NCBI GenBank assembly: GCA_964036665.1
Contig: OZ038528.1
Location: 23,237,245 to 23,301,244 of the forward strand
Direction: 5' to 3'
Length of the DNA stretch: 64,000 nt
Source of the DNA: Gordius sp. MW1
Lineage: Eukaryota > Nematomorpha > Gordioida > Gordea > Gordiidae
Shown: positions 1 to 11,056 of the stretch, piece after piece
Numbering within the stretch: position 1 is the first letter of the stretch
How the letters are laid out: every line of letters starts with the position of its first letter
The notes under the pieces: generated by a model
Databases searched by the model: none
What the model was told of the DNA's origin: nothing
What the model saw: only the letters and a program-made list of their open reading frames with translations
Program-made: the position numbers and the translations under genes

Positions 1-59
1 TTGCCCTCCCCCCCTAATCATTATGCCCCCCTCTAATTCCAATGCTGGCTACGCCCATG
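1..59. mobile_element. MITE family A, end fragment
   Basis: The terminal part of a short inverted-repeat element found many times in the window. It ends in GGCTACGCCCATG and carries the C-rich subterminal block that all copies share. The rest lies left of the window. Full copies are about 140-170 bp and carry no coding sequence. Confidence 0.75.
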
Positions 60-288
60 GTTACAACTTTTATTTATCATAAAATTAACTCCTCCTACAG
101 GTGATCTTGCTTATGGTTCTGATACCGGATTAAGTAAATTTAAAAATAATTTTATTCGATCACAGCAATCAAAATTATTGCCACGGCACATTACTCAATA
201 TTAGTTTATGGCAATATAACTATTATTTTTGTTATATATTAGAAAGTACATTTATTAACACTTAAACTCTTGGCTTAATTTACTTAAG

Positions 289-2430
289 GCGTATGTTGAA
301 AGCATTGAACACGGAAAAATATGTGAAAAAACTATTAGAGAATTCGAAAATGAATTGGAAGCAATGAGATCAGAAAAGGAAGAAATTTTAAAAAGTAATC
401 GATTGTTATCGATATTTTATGAAATTTTCGTGGTAGGACAATCCATTTTAATGGACAATATAAATATATTACATGGGCAGTTGAAAATAAATCATGATGC
501 GCATTTGAACAATATAAAAAAACAAGAAATTATTGATAAACAAAAAGATGAAATGCAAAAACTCGAGGAGGTTAATAAAATTTCCAACAATATTGATTTG
601 ATATAAATTTAGGAGATGAGATATTTGAAATTGGCCCATGAACGAAAAATAGATGATAAAATGGTTGAATTAGAAGTTGTGTGCTCTAAAAGGATGGAAG
701 AAAAAAATGCAGAATGTAATATGGCAGACCTTAAGTTATTTAAATATTTTGATAATAATTATACCTTCAAATTTTAATTATATTTTTAATAAATAATTGC
801 GAAAATATTTCAAAATGGGGGGGGGGGGGGACAGCTGCCCCGCTCTCATTATTATAAAAAAAACATCAAAACATGTCTATGAACTAGGATTTTTACAGTA
901 TAAATAAAATTAGGGATCAAAAAGATGGATATTTGCCAGGATGAGTTAACGAAATGCCAGGACAAACTGCGAGATACTGGGGAAGAAAATGAAATTAAAC
1001 TTGATAATATGGCAGGGGAAATGAAGCGGATTAAACTTGAGGTATCATTATACAATTTTAACCTAATTTAAACGTACGTTTTTAAAATTAGTATGAAAAT
1101 AAGATAGGAAGATTAATGAAATTTCAAATTAGTGGAAGCTCAAATGCAGTAAACGCCGAAATTTTTAAAAAGGTATATTATATTGCTAAATTTGACCAAG
1201 TATATTTTAGTCTTTAATGCTTAAGATTTATAAAAGTCTTAATGAAATAGGGAAAAAAGCCTTTAATTATTGTAAAAACTGCTAAAATTCCTTAAGTTTT
1301 AGCCTATAACGGCATTTATCATTTTGATAGAGGTTCGTCATATGGGTCACACCTTCCTTCTTTAATCAATTTTTTTAATAATCATACCTAAATTTATATT
1401 AAAATTAGAATAAAAACATTATTTGAACCCTATTTAATAATTTTCCAAAATACTCCTAATAAAATCCTGGCTATGCTCATAGCCCACTTGTGCTATAATC
1501 ATAAACTATCTCATTGGCGTAAAGAGGGGGTGGTTTTCGGATTAGAACCCCCCATGATTTCAATTTATAAAAAATAAAGATTTGTTGGAATTTTACTTTT
1601 ATTACTTTATTGTTTTTACGCTATTGTCACTTTAAACTTTTTAAATAAAAAATTTTTCATCCAAAAAAATAGTTATAAAATAAATTTAACCTTAAAATTT
1701 TTTAACCCCTCCCTTGAGGAAATTCCAGTTACGCCTATGAACTATATAGACTGCTCAACAAAGTTAAAAAAATGTACCGTTTTCCGTCATTTTTAAATGT
1801 GCCCAAATTAGGAAAGGCTTATAGTAATTTTGGTTCAAGTGTTTTAAAGCCTAATGAAAATTTATTAAACTATTTAAACATTAAAAACAGCATCTAAAAA
1901 TATATATCATTTACACTATTTATAATAAATTCTGTGATGATGTAATGTTAAAGCAATTTGTTTCCATCTGAATTTTATAAAATAATCATTTATTAACATT
2001 AATACAAAATGGTGGATTAAATGGTGCAGTTAGAGAACAGCAAAGTAACTTTTTTTCAACCCGAACCCGACCCGACCCGAAATCATTTTCAAATTTTCTA
2101 CCGTCGGGTCCGGTTGGGTCTCGGGTCACCCGCGCAGTTCTCTAAGTGCAGATTTTACCATATGACATGAGCAGTCTATGTAGTCTTTTAATAATGTTTT
2201 TAACTATAGTAATTAACAGGAATCGTATTTTTTTAGTATTTAAATAATTTCAATTAAAAATGAGTTCTCTTCATAAGAAAATGGAAGAACTAACGTATCA
2301 AAAAGACAAAGAAATCGATGAACTTAAATTGGAAATTGAATCACTGAAAATTCGTTTAGCAACCATAACAAATCTAACTTCAAGACAAAACAAAAAATCC
2401 AAAATTGTATCAAATAATTATCACATATAA
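289..2430 (+). CDS. Coiled-coil protein, 3' exons of a partial gene
   Basis: Five exons join in phase: 289-570, 613-715, 914-1041, 1092-1148 and 2278-2430 (stop TAA). The first intron is 42 bp (571-612); all introns are GT-AG. The predicted peptide is rich in Glu, Lys, Ile and Leu with heptad-like spacing (for example KQEIIDKQKDEMQKLEE and DKEIDELKLEIESLKIRL), which indicates a long coiled coil at the C-terminus. The 5' end lies left of the window, and the acceptor at 289 is only inferred. The join from exon 2 to exon 3 (T|GTAATA to TTAG|GG) was chosen because it keeps phase; a longer exon 2 ending at 734 would not. The last intron holds MITEs. I do not recognise the family; cytoskeletal, kinetochore and motor-tail proteins all have such segments. 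Confidence 0.55.
1746..2179. mobile_element. MITE family C with nested hAT MITE
   Basis: A non-coding element of about 310 bp plus an insert, bounded by inverted ends ATAGACTGCTC and GAGCAGTCTAT. It shares its interior with copies at 13714-14113 and 52968-53370. It lies in the last intron of the coiled-coil gene and is interrupted near 2030-2150 by a second element. Confidence 0.7.
2030..2152. mobile_element. Short hAT-type MITE nested in family C
   Basis: About 120 bp with ends TAGAGAAC and GTTCTCTA and an interior of CCCGACCC-type words in both orientations. Flanks carry a near-identical GTGCAG duplication. The uninterrupted family C copy at 53300-53335 shows the empty site. Confidence 0.65.
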
Positions 2431-2534
2431 TCAATTAAATAGATCAGAATTAGACTAGTCTATAGTAGTTTTTACCTTTTTATGAGTTATTAATTCCTAT
2501 GCAGTTTTTTGGGTTATAATTAACGATTTTAAAT

Positions 2535-3110
2535 TAATTTCTATGAAATTTGTGGACTCGCTTTTGGTTGTCCTGCCCTGTCTTGTCCGTCCGTCCATCC
2601 AACTTGTGATTTTTCAATAATTGCCGTGAAAATGGATACGGGTTTTTAATGGCTGTCTTATGTATTTTGCTTTCGCAAATAGACTAGCTAATGACCGCTA
2701 GGTGGCTTTAATTCTTTCGACCTCGCCCAAATTTCATTATAGTATTTGTGCCTGACTAATTACTACCTTTATAAATTTTCTTTGGGCAATTTGTCTAGGT
2801 TGTTGCTTTATATAGGATAATTGCGGAACTGGCTAAATAATTCCCTGCATAATTATAATGATGACCGTTGCTAACTTCGAATTTGCCTGACCCCAGTCCA
2901 AAGCCGAAATTCTTTATAATTTGCATTCATTTGTGTTGGTTATTTTCGTTTAGGCTGTTGTTTTCTAACGGTTAATTACAAAACTGGCTAAATAATTTCC
3001 AGCAAATTAATGATGACCGTTGCTTACTTCTACTTTATCTCACCCCGGCCAAAGGCCATAATCCATTCTTAATTTTGTGCCTGCACGTTTTGGCATTCAT
3101 GGCATCTCAG
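2535..3110 (+). repeat. Dispersed repeat family D
   Basis: A 450-570 bp interspersed repeat with a conserved end near ATTGCATAGCAATT and a GTCCGTCC-rich segment next to it. Related copies run in the opposite orientation at 14300-14625, 34240-34683 and 47835-48285. This copy has an internal duplication: the GGCTAAATAATT block occurs twice, about 150 bp apart. No coding capacity was seen. The class is unknown. Confidence 0.6.
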
Positions 3111-3240
3111 CTTCAAATATACATTTTCCCTGCAGATAATAATTTTTTTTGGCTGAAAATAAATTTTGACCGTTCCTCGGCCAAACCATTTTGTCCCTTT
3201 TCCGAGCCTCGCTTGATTTTACATTTTTTGTGACTTTTTG

Positions 3241-5216
3241 TAGTGCTGTAAACATTGGTAAAAAAATCGAATGCGTTCGCGTTTAGCGTTCATTGACAAA
3301 AATCGAACGCGTTCACGTTCACGTTCGTTTAAAAAAAAAGGAACGCGTTCACGAACGTTCAAAATTTTATGATAAATTTTTTAAAATTTAATTTAATATA
3401 AAAAAATGTCTTATATTTTTTAATACAATAAATAGCCATGATAAAAAATGATAGTTTGATTTCGACAATATTATTATAAATCAATATAATTTAATAGAGC
3501 GAATATAAAGATTATTTATAAAATTTTTTTTATTGATTTTTAATAATAATTGTTTCTCAAAATTCTCGTCTGATAAGCAGGAACGCTTGGCAGTTAATAC
3601 AGCATTAGCTATACTAAAAACCCGCTCCACAGGGAGAGATGAGGGGATTGGAGTATTATACTTAATAAACAAATTTTTTAAAGGAGGAAATTTATTAAAA
3701 ACCTTTAATGTTTTGTCCCTCGCTTCAAAAAATTGCGACAAAATATCATCCTCCAATACCCCCTTTACTTCCTCGTCAAAAAATGATATTTCGGAATTGA
3801 CGGCTCTTTCGTTATCATTCCTAGGGTTTCAATCCCTTTTTTCAATTACACTAAAAGATTATTCTTTAAAGGTTCATTTTCTCGAATTTAAATCCAAGGC
3901 CATTGAAGCTTGAACATTGGATGTATAATGGCCGATAGAAGATAGATCTTCATATATATGTTGAAATCTTTAAAAAAAAGAAAATATATGCAATTAATTT
4001 GATAGTAATAGGTTTATTACCTTTTATTAATCTCATTTAATACAGCGTCAATCAATGGTTTAGGCTAGTAATTTTTTTAATTTCAAAATAACTATTGTTA
4101 TTGTTGGGTTGGGGTCAAATAGCCCAAATGCATATTTTCCTCACTTTCTAAAATAGTGAGAGCGGTAGCAACTGCTTTAATATTTAAAATTTATTATTAT
4201 ATTTATCCTAAAAATTTTATTAGGACTTACAGTACAGTATTTTTCCAAAAATATTTTATCATTGGTTGTAAGCCTTGCTAATCCTCACATGTCGCATACT
4301 TTGTCAAATAAATGAGGTTTATCTTTTATTAATGAGTCTATTAATTTTAAGGAATTATAATATGAATTCCATCTTGTAACAACAGGTCTTATAAGCAACC
4401 TTGATAAATTTTTCTTTACATCTTCAGCAAATGATGTCGACTGATTTTGCTTGTTCCATAAATTTTTGCATTTATCAAATGCACTTTTTAATATGTTTTT
4501 AAAAGATGGAATTTCGAGTGCATTTTCAGCATCGACACTTGCCACTAGATTAAGATTGCGGCATGCACAAGAGTGATGTTTTGGGAGGTAAATAAAAATT
4601 TCCTGCCTACTTTGATATTAAAATATTTCATTTAATGGAAATGACACAATTTCATCTTCCTCATCTTCAGATACTTTCTCAAATAACCTATAATTTGTTT
4701 AAAAATATAAAATGATTTGGTAATGATTGAATTCGATCCTCTTTTATATGAAACGATTGAAAAATATTTTTCATATTTTGGCCATGGCAATTTCAATTCA
4801 TCTGATTCTGATGATTTTGAATATTCACCTGAAGATGACGACGATATAATATTATGATTGTCCATATTAACCTATAAATTAAACTATAATTAATAATATC
4901 AAATTAATTAACTTTAATCTTATCTTCTTTTGCACTTTATGTTTATAGTATGTTGTTAAAAGTATTTCGGAATTGGTAATAGGAAACAGGTAAAACAGCT
5001 GATTAAAATTTATAAGACTTTTTTGTTAAAAATTCGGATTAACATTAATTCTTAAATAAATAAAAATAAAAAAGGGTTTTTAAAATTGAACGAACGTTAA
5101 CTCTGAACGCGTTCATCAAAAAAAGGAACGCGTTCACGTTCAAAGTTCACCAAAAAATAAAAGAACGCCGTTCATGAACGCGTTCACAAAATTTGAACGC
5201 GTTCGTTTACAGCACT
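3241..5216 (-). mobile_element. Decayed hAT transposon with GAACGCGTTC words
   Basis: The element starts TAGTGCTGTAAAC and ends GTTTACAGCACT, flanked by ACTTTTTG and ACTTTTTA, a near-perfect 8-bp target duplication as expected for hAT. Both subterminal zones hold several copies of the palindromic word GAACGCGTTC. Minus-strand transposase remnants lie inside. At about 1976 bp with a broken coding region it is not autonomous. Confidence 0.85.
3481..4865 (-). pseudogene. hAT transposase remnant
   Basis: Three separate open stretches on the minus strand lie inside the hAT element. The 3481-3756 stretch encodes the C-terminal dimerisation domain, recognisable from SSLPVERVFSIANAVLTAKR and the following leucine-rich tail. 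The 4285-4545 stretch carries RPVVTRWNSYYNSLK, typical of the hAT core. The 4632-4865 stretch is acidic and probably N-terminal. Stops and frameshifts separate them, so no full transposase can be made. Confidence 0.8.
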
Positions 5217-5219
5217 ACT

Positions 5220-6829
5220 TTTTAGTGCTTTTTTATTGGTGTGGGCGGCTAACTTTAATGCAAAAAATGAATATATTTCTCTGACCCCCTGCTTAGAGTA
5301 TGACTATTGCCCCCTACCCCTCCACCCCATTCCTGACCCCCGTTTGGGCCCGCCACCCCCCTTTTTGTCTCCCTCTTTGCCCACTTGCCGCCCCCATCCT
5401 TTTGTACCTTTAATCGCCCCCTTACTCACCGTCTCTTTTGCCCCCCCCCTTGTTCTCCCACCACGCAGGCCTATAGCGATAAGTGATAACCGTGATAACG
5501 CATGGCATACTAAGATAAAATGCCATAAAGTTTAATTACATCGCAAAAGGTAATTGGGGAAAAGAGAGATTTAACGCTATTACTCATTAATTTAATTTCC
5601 AGATTATCAATTATACCAGTTAAGGCATTTTCATGGAACAATTTATCTTATTCTTTATTATTCTTTAATCACCATTAAAAAATATGAAATTTTAAGAATA
5701 TTTTGAAGAGATGCATTATTTTATACCTCGTTGAATCATAACGAATCTATCAGCTTATATGTATATGTCGCATGGAATTATTTAACTTAAATTAATTTCT
5801 TCAACCAACCAATAACAATATCATTAAAAAAATTTGCATTATTAAATTATATACAAATTTTACAGCTAATATAATAGACATAATAAAAATTCAAGGTTTA
5901 GTTTTATATTTACTAAATTTAGATTTAAAATGTTTAGCCGCTCCATTTAATAAGAATAACAGTCAAGAATTGAGTTTAAAAAGAACGACACTCCATAGAA
6001 TATCCCATATTACTTCAAAGTACATACAAAACATAATTAAATAACCTACGAGCCAATAAAAAGATTAATTAATTGATTAAGCAAAAATTCACTGATTTTT
6101 ATTATCAATTAGTGGCATACAAAAAATATAAGATTTAGTCCAGCCTTTTTAAGGTACATACGTCTTAGTTAAATTTAGTTTGACGAAAACATAATCTAAG
6201 AAAAATAATTAGGTTGGTTTAGTTTCACGGCCAGCTAAGCCTAACAAGAGTCAAGAATGTTACCTATCTCGCACATAAATTCCAGAGTAAAGAAGTCCAC
6301 TCGGCGGGGTGTTATGGGCGCAGCCTAAGACAACCGACAAATTTATTTAAAAAATATGCTCATAATAAGACCATATTTGATATTTTGGTCCTTTTAGTTT
6401 ATTTGCACGAAAATTAGTCCACTTATTTTACAAACTTTTTGTTAATCAAAACCTAAATGAATTATATTTACAGAATAGTTATGCCGATCTGTCGTATAAA
6501 AAACGATTCGCGATTTTCATGGGATAGCAATGAAATTTGTTTCCCTATTTTTTATTAAAGTTGTAAGGCTTGGGGGCCAAAGGTGTTAATATTTTATTAG
6601 CCAGAGCGGAATGTTTTCTCAATATTTACGAATCCTAATTTTCAAATTTTTTTATCTCACTTTCACAAAATATGTAATTCTCTTTATAAAAATAATTAAT
6701 GATTGAACAATATAGCAATGCATAATATTTGAGAATTTCTATTATATTTACTTTTTATTTTTTAATTTAAATGATGAAGATATAAAATTATAATTTCAAA
6801 AAAAATATTGTAAAAACAATTTAAAAATT
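5220..6829. other. Intergenic: C-rich tract, then AT-rich sequence without a recognised gene
   Basis: The first 250 bases are a low-complexity pyrimidine tract (runs of CCCCC and CCCCT). Beyond 5540 the sequence is AT-rich with stops in every frame and no splice-linked coding pattern that I could find. Confidence 0.5.
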
Positions 6830-6902
6830 TGCCGAAACCCGGGATTGAACCAGGGACCTTTAGATCTTCAGTCTAACGGTCTCCCAACTGAGCTATTTCG
6901 GC
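6830..6902 (-). tRNA. tRNA-Phe (GAA)
   Basis: Read on the minus strand, this is a 73-nt cloverleaf: acceptor stem GCCGAAA with TTTCGGC, anticodon loop CTGAAGA giving GAA, and T-arm GGTTCAATCCC. The discriminator base is A and there is no intron. A T5 run directly downstream (6823-6827) fits Pol III termination. One D-stem pair is broken compared with the usual metazoan sequence (AGACCG instead of AGAGCG), so the gene may be a slightly decayed copy. Identity is clear from anticodon and body; activity is less certain. Confidence 0.93.
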
Positions 6903-7430
6903 TTACAGAAATTAGGGCGTGTTTTAACTATATATAATAAAAATATGGTCGATAGCAAAGGTTCGAGGGGATCTACAAATATCTATACTCTAAAAATATC
7001 TTAAAGCAACTTATTCTGAAATGTTGTGTTATGTGCATGTTTTAAGTTGTGAAATAAAATATGTAAATCAAATGGGAAAATCAGAATAGTAAATAATTCT
7101 AATCTCTGACAATGCTGTGGAGTATGCAAGGGGTTTGATGGAGAATGAAATTTCAACAACAATGAATTAAAGTAAGTTTATGTATAGGATAACAATAGAT
7201 AATTTCACTATTTATTTGTCCTTGAATTTGGACCCCTATGGCCCATCGGATTCCTTTGCCTTCCCCCCACAAATTTTATATATTAAATCCTAACATTCAT
7301 TATTATAAATATTTATAATTTCATGGGAATAGGAATACGTCTTTTAATAAATATCAGCCAAAATTAAAAATGGCCAAGTCCAAAACGACTAGTTGAAAAT
7401 TTATATTCTTTACTCTAACCCAGGCGCGTA
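6903..7430. other. Intergenic, nothing recognised
   Basis: AT-rich sequence upstream of the tRNA gene. No coding exon, RNA or repeat boundary was recognised. Confidence 0.4.
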
Positions 7431-7433
7431 GCC

Positions 7434-7680
7434 AGGATTTTCACAAGGGGGGGGGGGGGGCGGGGGGTGAAATCCGGCAAAAAAAATTTACAACGCATTT
7501 TGTCGAAAATGAAATCAAATTAAATTAGATATATATATTATGTTTCTAGGTTTTTATAAGTGTCTTAAAGTCTTTGATGTAACTAAACTATAATATTTTA
7601 ACCCATTTATTTTAGTTAGTAATCAAAAAACAGGGGGGGGGAATCAAAAAACAGGGGGGGGGCCTCATTTACGCCACTGC
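7434..7680. mobile_element. GCGTAGCC-type element with G runs
   Basis: Begins GCGCGTAGCCAGGATTTT followed by a long G run and ends TTACGCCACTGC. The interior has a short direct duplication (GAATCAAAAAACAG plus G run). It resembles family A at its ends but has a different interior. No coding sequence. Confidence 0.55.
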
Positions 7681-7792
7681 TCTAACCCAAAAATGTGGTT
7701 CCACATTGGACTCACCCTGAGGGGAATAAGTGCGTCAAATAGAGAGAGAAATTTACTTTATCAAAAACAGCATTATAGTAACTTACATGGTC

Positions 7793-7966
7793 GTAGCCAA
7801 GAGGGGGCAGGGAGGGGCGGCTGCCCCCCTCTAAATTCCATAATTTGTTGCAATTTATTATAATTATGGCTAAAATTTCAAAAGATGATCTTTTTGCCCC
7901 TCCCCTCCCTAAATCATTAATGCCCCCCCCCCAATCTAATTATAATATTGGCTTTGCCCCAAGTAT
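7793..7966. mobile_element. MITE family A copy
   Basis: Same layout as the other family A copies: CGTAGCC end, GC-rich block containing GGCTGCCCCC, AT-rich centre with ATGGCTAAAATTTC, then a C-rich end with a degraded GGCTTTGCCC terminus. Confidence 0.7.
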
Positions 7967-8283
7967 GAAAATATTTTTAAAAAAGGCTTTAATAAAATGT
8001 ATGAACTATCCAGAGAGCAGTTGCCCACCCGAAAGAGTCTAAGGCCGACCTGACCCGACCAATAATAATTAACCTTTAAATATATTTTACCCAACCCACA
8101 ATTTTTTTTTGTAAACTTTCGTTACTTTTCCAGTCTTCGAGAAAAATGTGCCTTATTTTTGCAGCATAAATTTTAATGTTATAAATAAATTTAGACACAT
8201 TTATTTAAATTCAATGTCATATATCATTTACCTGAAACACTAACATTACAAGAATTTTAACCGATTGATAAAAGTTGTTATGT

Positions 8284-8540
8284 TACCCAAAGGCCTGCAC
8301 AGATCACGCGAAACCCGACCCTGAAACTCGACCCGAAGTCAGGTCGGGTTCGGGTTAAAAACTTTTAATGGTTTAGGGTCGGGTTCAAAATGGATTAAAA
8401 AAAGATCGGGTGTAATAGCGAGAGGAGCAAATTTGACATGTTTTTTGGATTCAGCGTTAATCTACCGCAATTTTTACTTATTTTCAATTGAGTTCGAGTT
8501 GAAGAATTTCAAACGCTTTCGGGTTGGGTTGAGGTTATAA
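8284..8540. mobile_element. hAT-type MITE fragment with CGGGTT words
   Basis: The stretch is rich in ACCCGACCC and GGGTCGGGTT in both orientations and starts with GGCCTGCACAGATCACGCG, similar to the ends of the complete element at 40990-41115. The right boundary and target duplication are not clear. Confidence 0.45.
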
Positions 8541-9143
8541 TAAAAGTGCCTTTCATGCCTTTAAGCCACCCATCCCCTATGAAAAATTGTGTTCTCTAGC
8601 GCTTTTGCTATGTATTTCTTAAGTGCATCACTTACGACTATTGTAGAGCGAAGGAGCGAAGTGACAAAACTAACAGTAAAGAAAGCCAAGTTGTACAGGA
8701 CAGAACCTGACGGTCAGGACAACCAAAAAAGAGCCCATAAATTGCATAGCAATTAATATATGTTAGAAGGAAATTGAAGATCAACACACACCAAAAACGT
8801 CCATGGGCTAGGCCCCATTGACCTTAATTGTTTTTCATATATAAATTATCCGCATTTTACAGCTCCTTGCCTCCCCCTCTCAGAAAAAAATAAAATTTTA
8901 GAGAATTTAACCACGTCCACCCACGTATACGATGTAATTTTTAATTACATAGTAGGCGTGCCGATTTTAACCGCGAGAAGACAGAGCCACAACAATTGAT
9001 CTAAAATTTATTACACGTGTTTATGTTTATAATTCGTATAATAATAATCTTTTTGCAACAAATTATTATTATTGACCTTTTAATTTTTAACTAATAAATA
9101 TTTGGTAAGCCCAAATATTAAAGTCGCTCCGTGTGTTAAGTAA

Positions 9144-10700
9144 CTATCGTCCATAACCATAACGTCCTCTATTTCCCTGTCCACCACCTCTACCACCACC
9201 ACCACATTGACCATTCTCACATCCATGGCCACCACCACCACCACATTGACCATTCCTACATCCATGGCCACCACCTCTACCGCCACCACCACATTGACCA
9301 TACCTACATCCTTGACCTTGATTCCAATCATCACCATTGTTATCACCGTCGCTATGAACAAACGTAAAAATATGTATATGGCCAAAATTAGTTAGAAGAT
9401 TTAGAGAATCTAAGCATATGAGCGTTGCTTGGATTTGATTTATCATTTAGATTAAAATTAGCGGGGGGGGGCAAAATAAACTGTTTTTTATTAATTATAA
9501 GCATAGTTCCATTAAATGTGTAGAAAATCTATGATTCAAAGGAGGGCAGGGGCAGCAGCGATTTAGGGACTCCCCTGACGCTATGATCCTCGATTATAAT
9601 TGCGTATCTAGCTATAACGAACGATAGCTTCATATGAAAGCAATTGGCTTGATAAAAGTCGTGGGCCTAGCCAGCATTGGAATCAGAGGGGGGCAAAATG
9701 ACAATATTTTGAAATTTTGGCCATAATAAATTTTAAGAAATTTGTGGATTTCGAGGGAGAGCAGCCCCTCCCTGCTCACCCCCCTTGGCTAAGCTCATGA
9801 TTAAAGTCCTACAATGTCGAGATTTTATAGGGCCAAAAATTTTTTTTTACTTTTTTAAAAGGTCGGGTTTTGGGCCCGACATGCAGGACATTAATCGACA
9901 TCGACTATTTAGGACAATCACTATAATATTAGGGATAACCATGGGCGGGCAAAAATTATTTAAGGAGTGGCAAAATGAACATTTATTGAAATTTTAGCAA
10001 TAATTTCAATATATTTTAACAACTTTCTGGATTTAGAGGGGGGCAGCTGCCCCTCCTTGCCCCCCCCCCATGGCTTGCCCCCATGGGGTTAACATAACCA
10101 GAATCAAATGAGAGAATAAAAACATTTCTTGAATGAAACAAATCAAAAGTTACTCTCCGCCATCCTGGTCACCGTGGTAGCCTCTAGAAAAAAAATAAAA
10201 GGAGTATAGTGATATGATTATAAATTATAATAAGTTTACCCGCGAGGCTCACGCTTGTCCCTTGATAAAGTGTCACCTAAGCTGGCCCCTGCGAATTCAG
10301 AAGCTTCTGAATCCACTATGGCATTACAGTTGATCTGGTTATAATTCACTACGACCAAGATAGCAACCTATAAAGGAATTTGTGGGCAAAATATCACATT
10401 TATATTGTAAATAACTTATTATTTCATAGTTACAAATTAGGAATATTAACCATATGAAATAACACGTTTTAATAGTAATTAAACTAGCAATGAAAAAATA
10501 TTGCCTAAATCTTAATTATCACCAAATCATGTAATATAAAAAAGAAAGTTATTTACTTAATCATATATAACTTATAAGTGATAAGAAATACTTAATTTAA
10601 TTCTTAAAACAACTGACGATATTTGAACTTCTTAATTATTATCGTTTGTAAAAAATAAACTTACGGTTAACACAAGTAGATGAAAAAGTTTGTTAGACAT
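9144..10700 (-). CDS. Secreted Gly/Cys-repeat protein precursor
   Basis: Four exons join in phase to 133 residues: 10665-10700, 10240-10367, 10154-10183 and 9144-9351 (stop TAG). All introns are GT-AG. The N-terminus MSNKLFHLLVLT plus VAILVVVNY is a signal peptide, with likely cleavage after NCNA. An acidic propeptide follows and ends in the dibasic site RDKR. The rest is Asp/Gly-rich (EPRGGYHGDQDGG) and then a repeat region of CxxGQCGGGG and GGGHGC units ending in RYGYGR. Cysteines pair in a regular C-x4-C pattern. If the exon 3 donor were not used, the protein would stop at 65 residues; exon 4 also fits exon 2 in phase, so alternative splicing is possible. The layout (signal, acidic pro-part, Gly-rich mature part) is that of secreted defence, adhesive or structural peptides; I cannot choose between these. 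Two family A MITEs sit in intron 3. Confidence 0.68.
9180..9312 (-). repeat. Coding tandem repeat of the Gly/Cys protein
   Basis: Units of about 39-57 bp built on CCACCACCACATTGACC and ACATCCATGG (plus-strand reading) repeat about three times. On the minus strand they encode GQCGGGG and GGGHGC modules. Unequal crossing-over would readily change the copy number. Confidence 0.8.
9662..9801. mobile_element. MITE family A copy in intron 3
   Basis: Ends GGGCCTAGCCAGCATTGG and GGCTAAGCTCATG with the standard family A interior. It lies in intron 3 of the secreted-protein gene. Confidence 0.7.
9940..10086. mobile_element. MITE family A copy in intron 3
   Basis: A second copy in the same intron: ACCATGGGCGGGC at one end and a C run with GGCTTGCCCCCATGG at the other. 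The AT-rich centre contains TTGAAATTTTAGC as in its relatives. Confidence 0.7.
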
Positions 10701-10773
10701 GGTCTTGGTTTCCTAACAGTATAGTGAATTCAATAAATGCTAATGAAAACGTTAAATTATTTTTAATCTGTGC

Positions 10774-10785
10774 ACTCTTATATAG
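10774..10785 (-). promoter_or_regulatory. TATA box of the secreted-protein gene
   Basis: CTATATAAGAGT on the minus strand lies 74 bases upstream of the ATG at 10700. A TATA box here predicts a transcription start near 10745-10750 and a 5' leader of about 45-50 bases. A strong TATA box is common in highly expressed or inducible secreted-peptide genes. Confidence 0.6.
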
Positions 10786-11048
10786 TTTTAGTTTAGGTTT
10801 CGACTCGCATAGTTGTATTAAAAATTAATTCCAAGGTTAATTATATACTAAACGATTTGGGCAGATGTAATGCCAAATTAGCAGATTAAACTGAAAATAG
10901 CTAATGTTTCTTTGATCGATTAGATTATACAGCAAAAGTGAAATAGTATACAAGACTAATTTGGCATGAACTATATGTCACACACTTATAAATTGTCGTG
11001 CTCATGATCAAAGATGAAAAATACACTATATTATTAATTGAATGATGT
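10786..11048. other. Upstream region of the secreted-protein gene
   Basis: AT-rich sequence with no coding signal; it may hold further promoter sequence. No repeat boundary was recognised before the hAT element. Confidence 0.35.
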
Positions 11049-11056
11049 ATTGCTAT

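Noticed and set aside
5236..5535. Proline-rich open frame
   Set aside because: It translates a low-complexity pyrimidine tract; no start context, splice signals or family resemblance.
9207..9395. Plus-strand Thr-rich open frame
   Set aside because: It is the antisense shadow of the Gly/Cys repeat exon.
10150..10183. Secreted-protein gene ending in exon 3 (65 residues)
   Set aside because: Possible, but exon 3 has a GTAACT donor and exon 4 continues in phase with the same Gly/Asp-rich character, so the 133-residue form is preferred.
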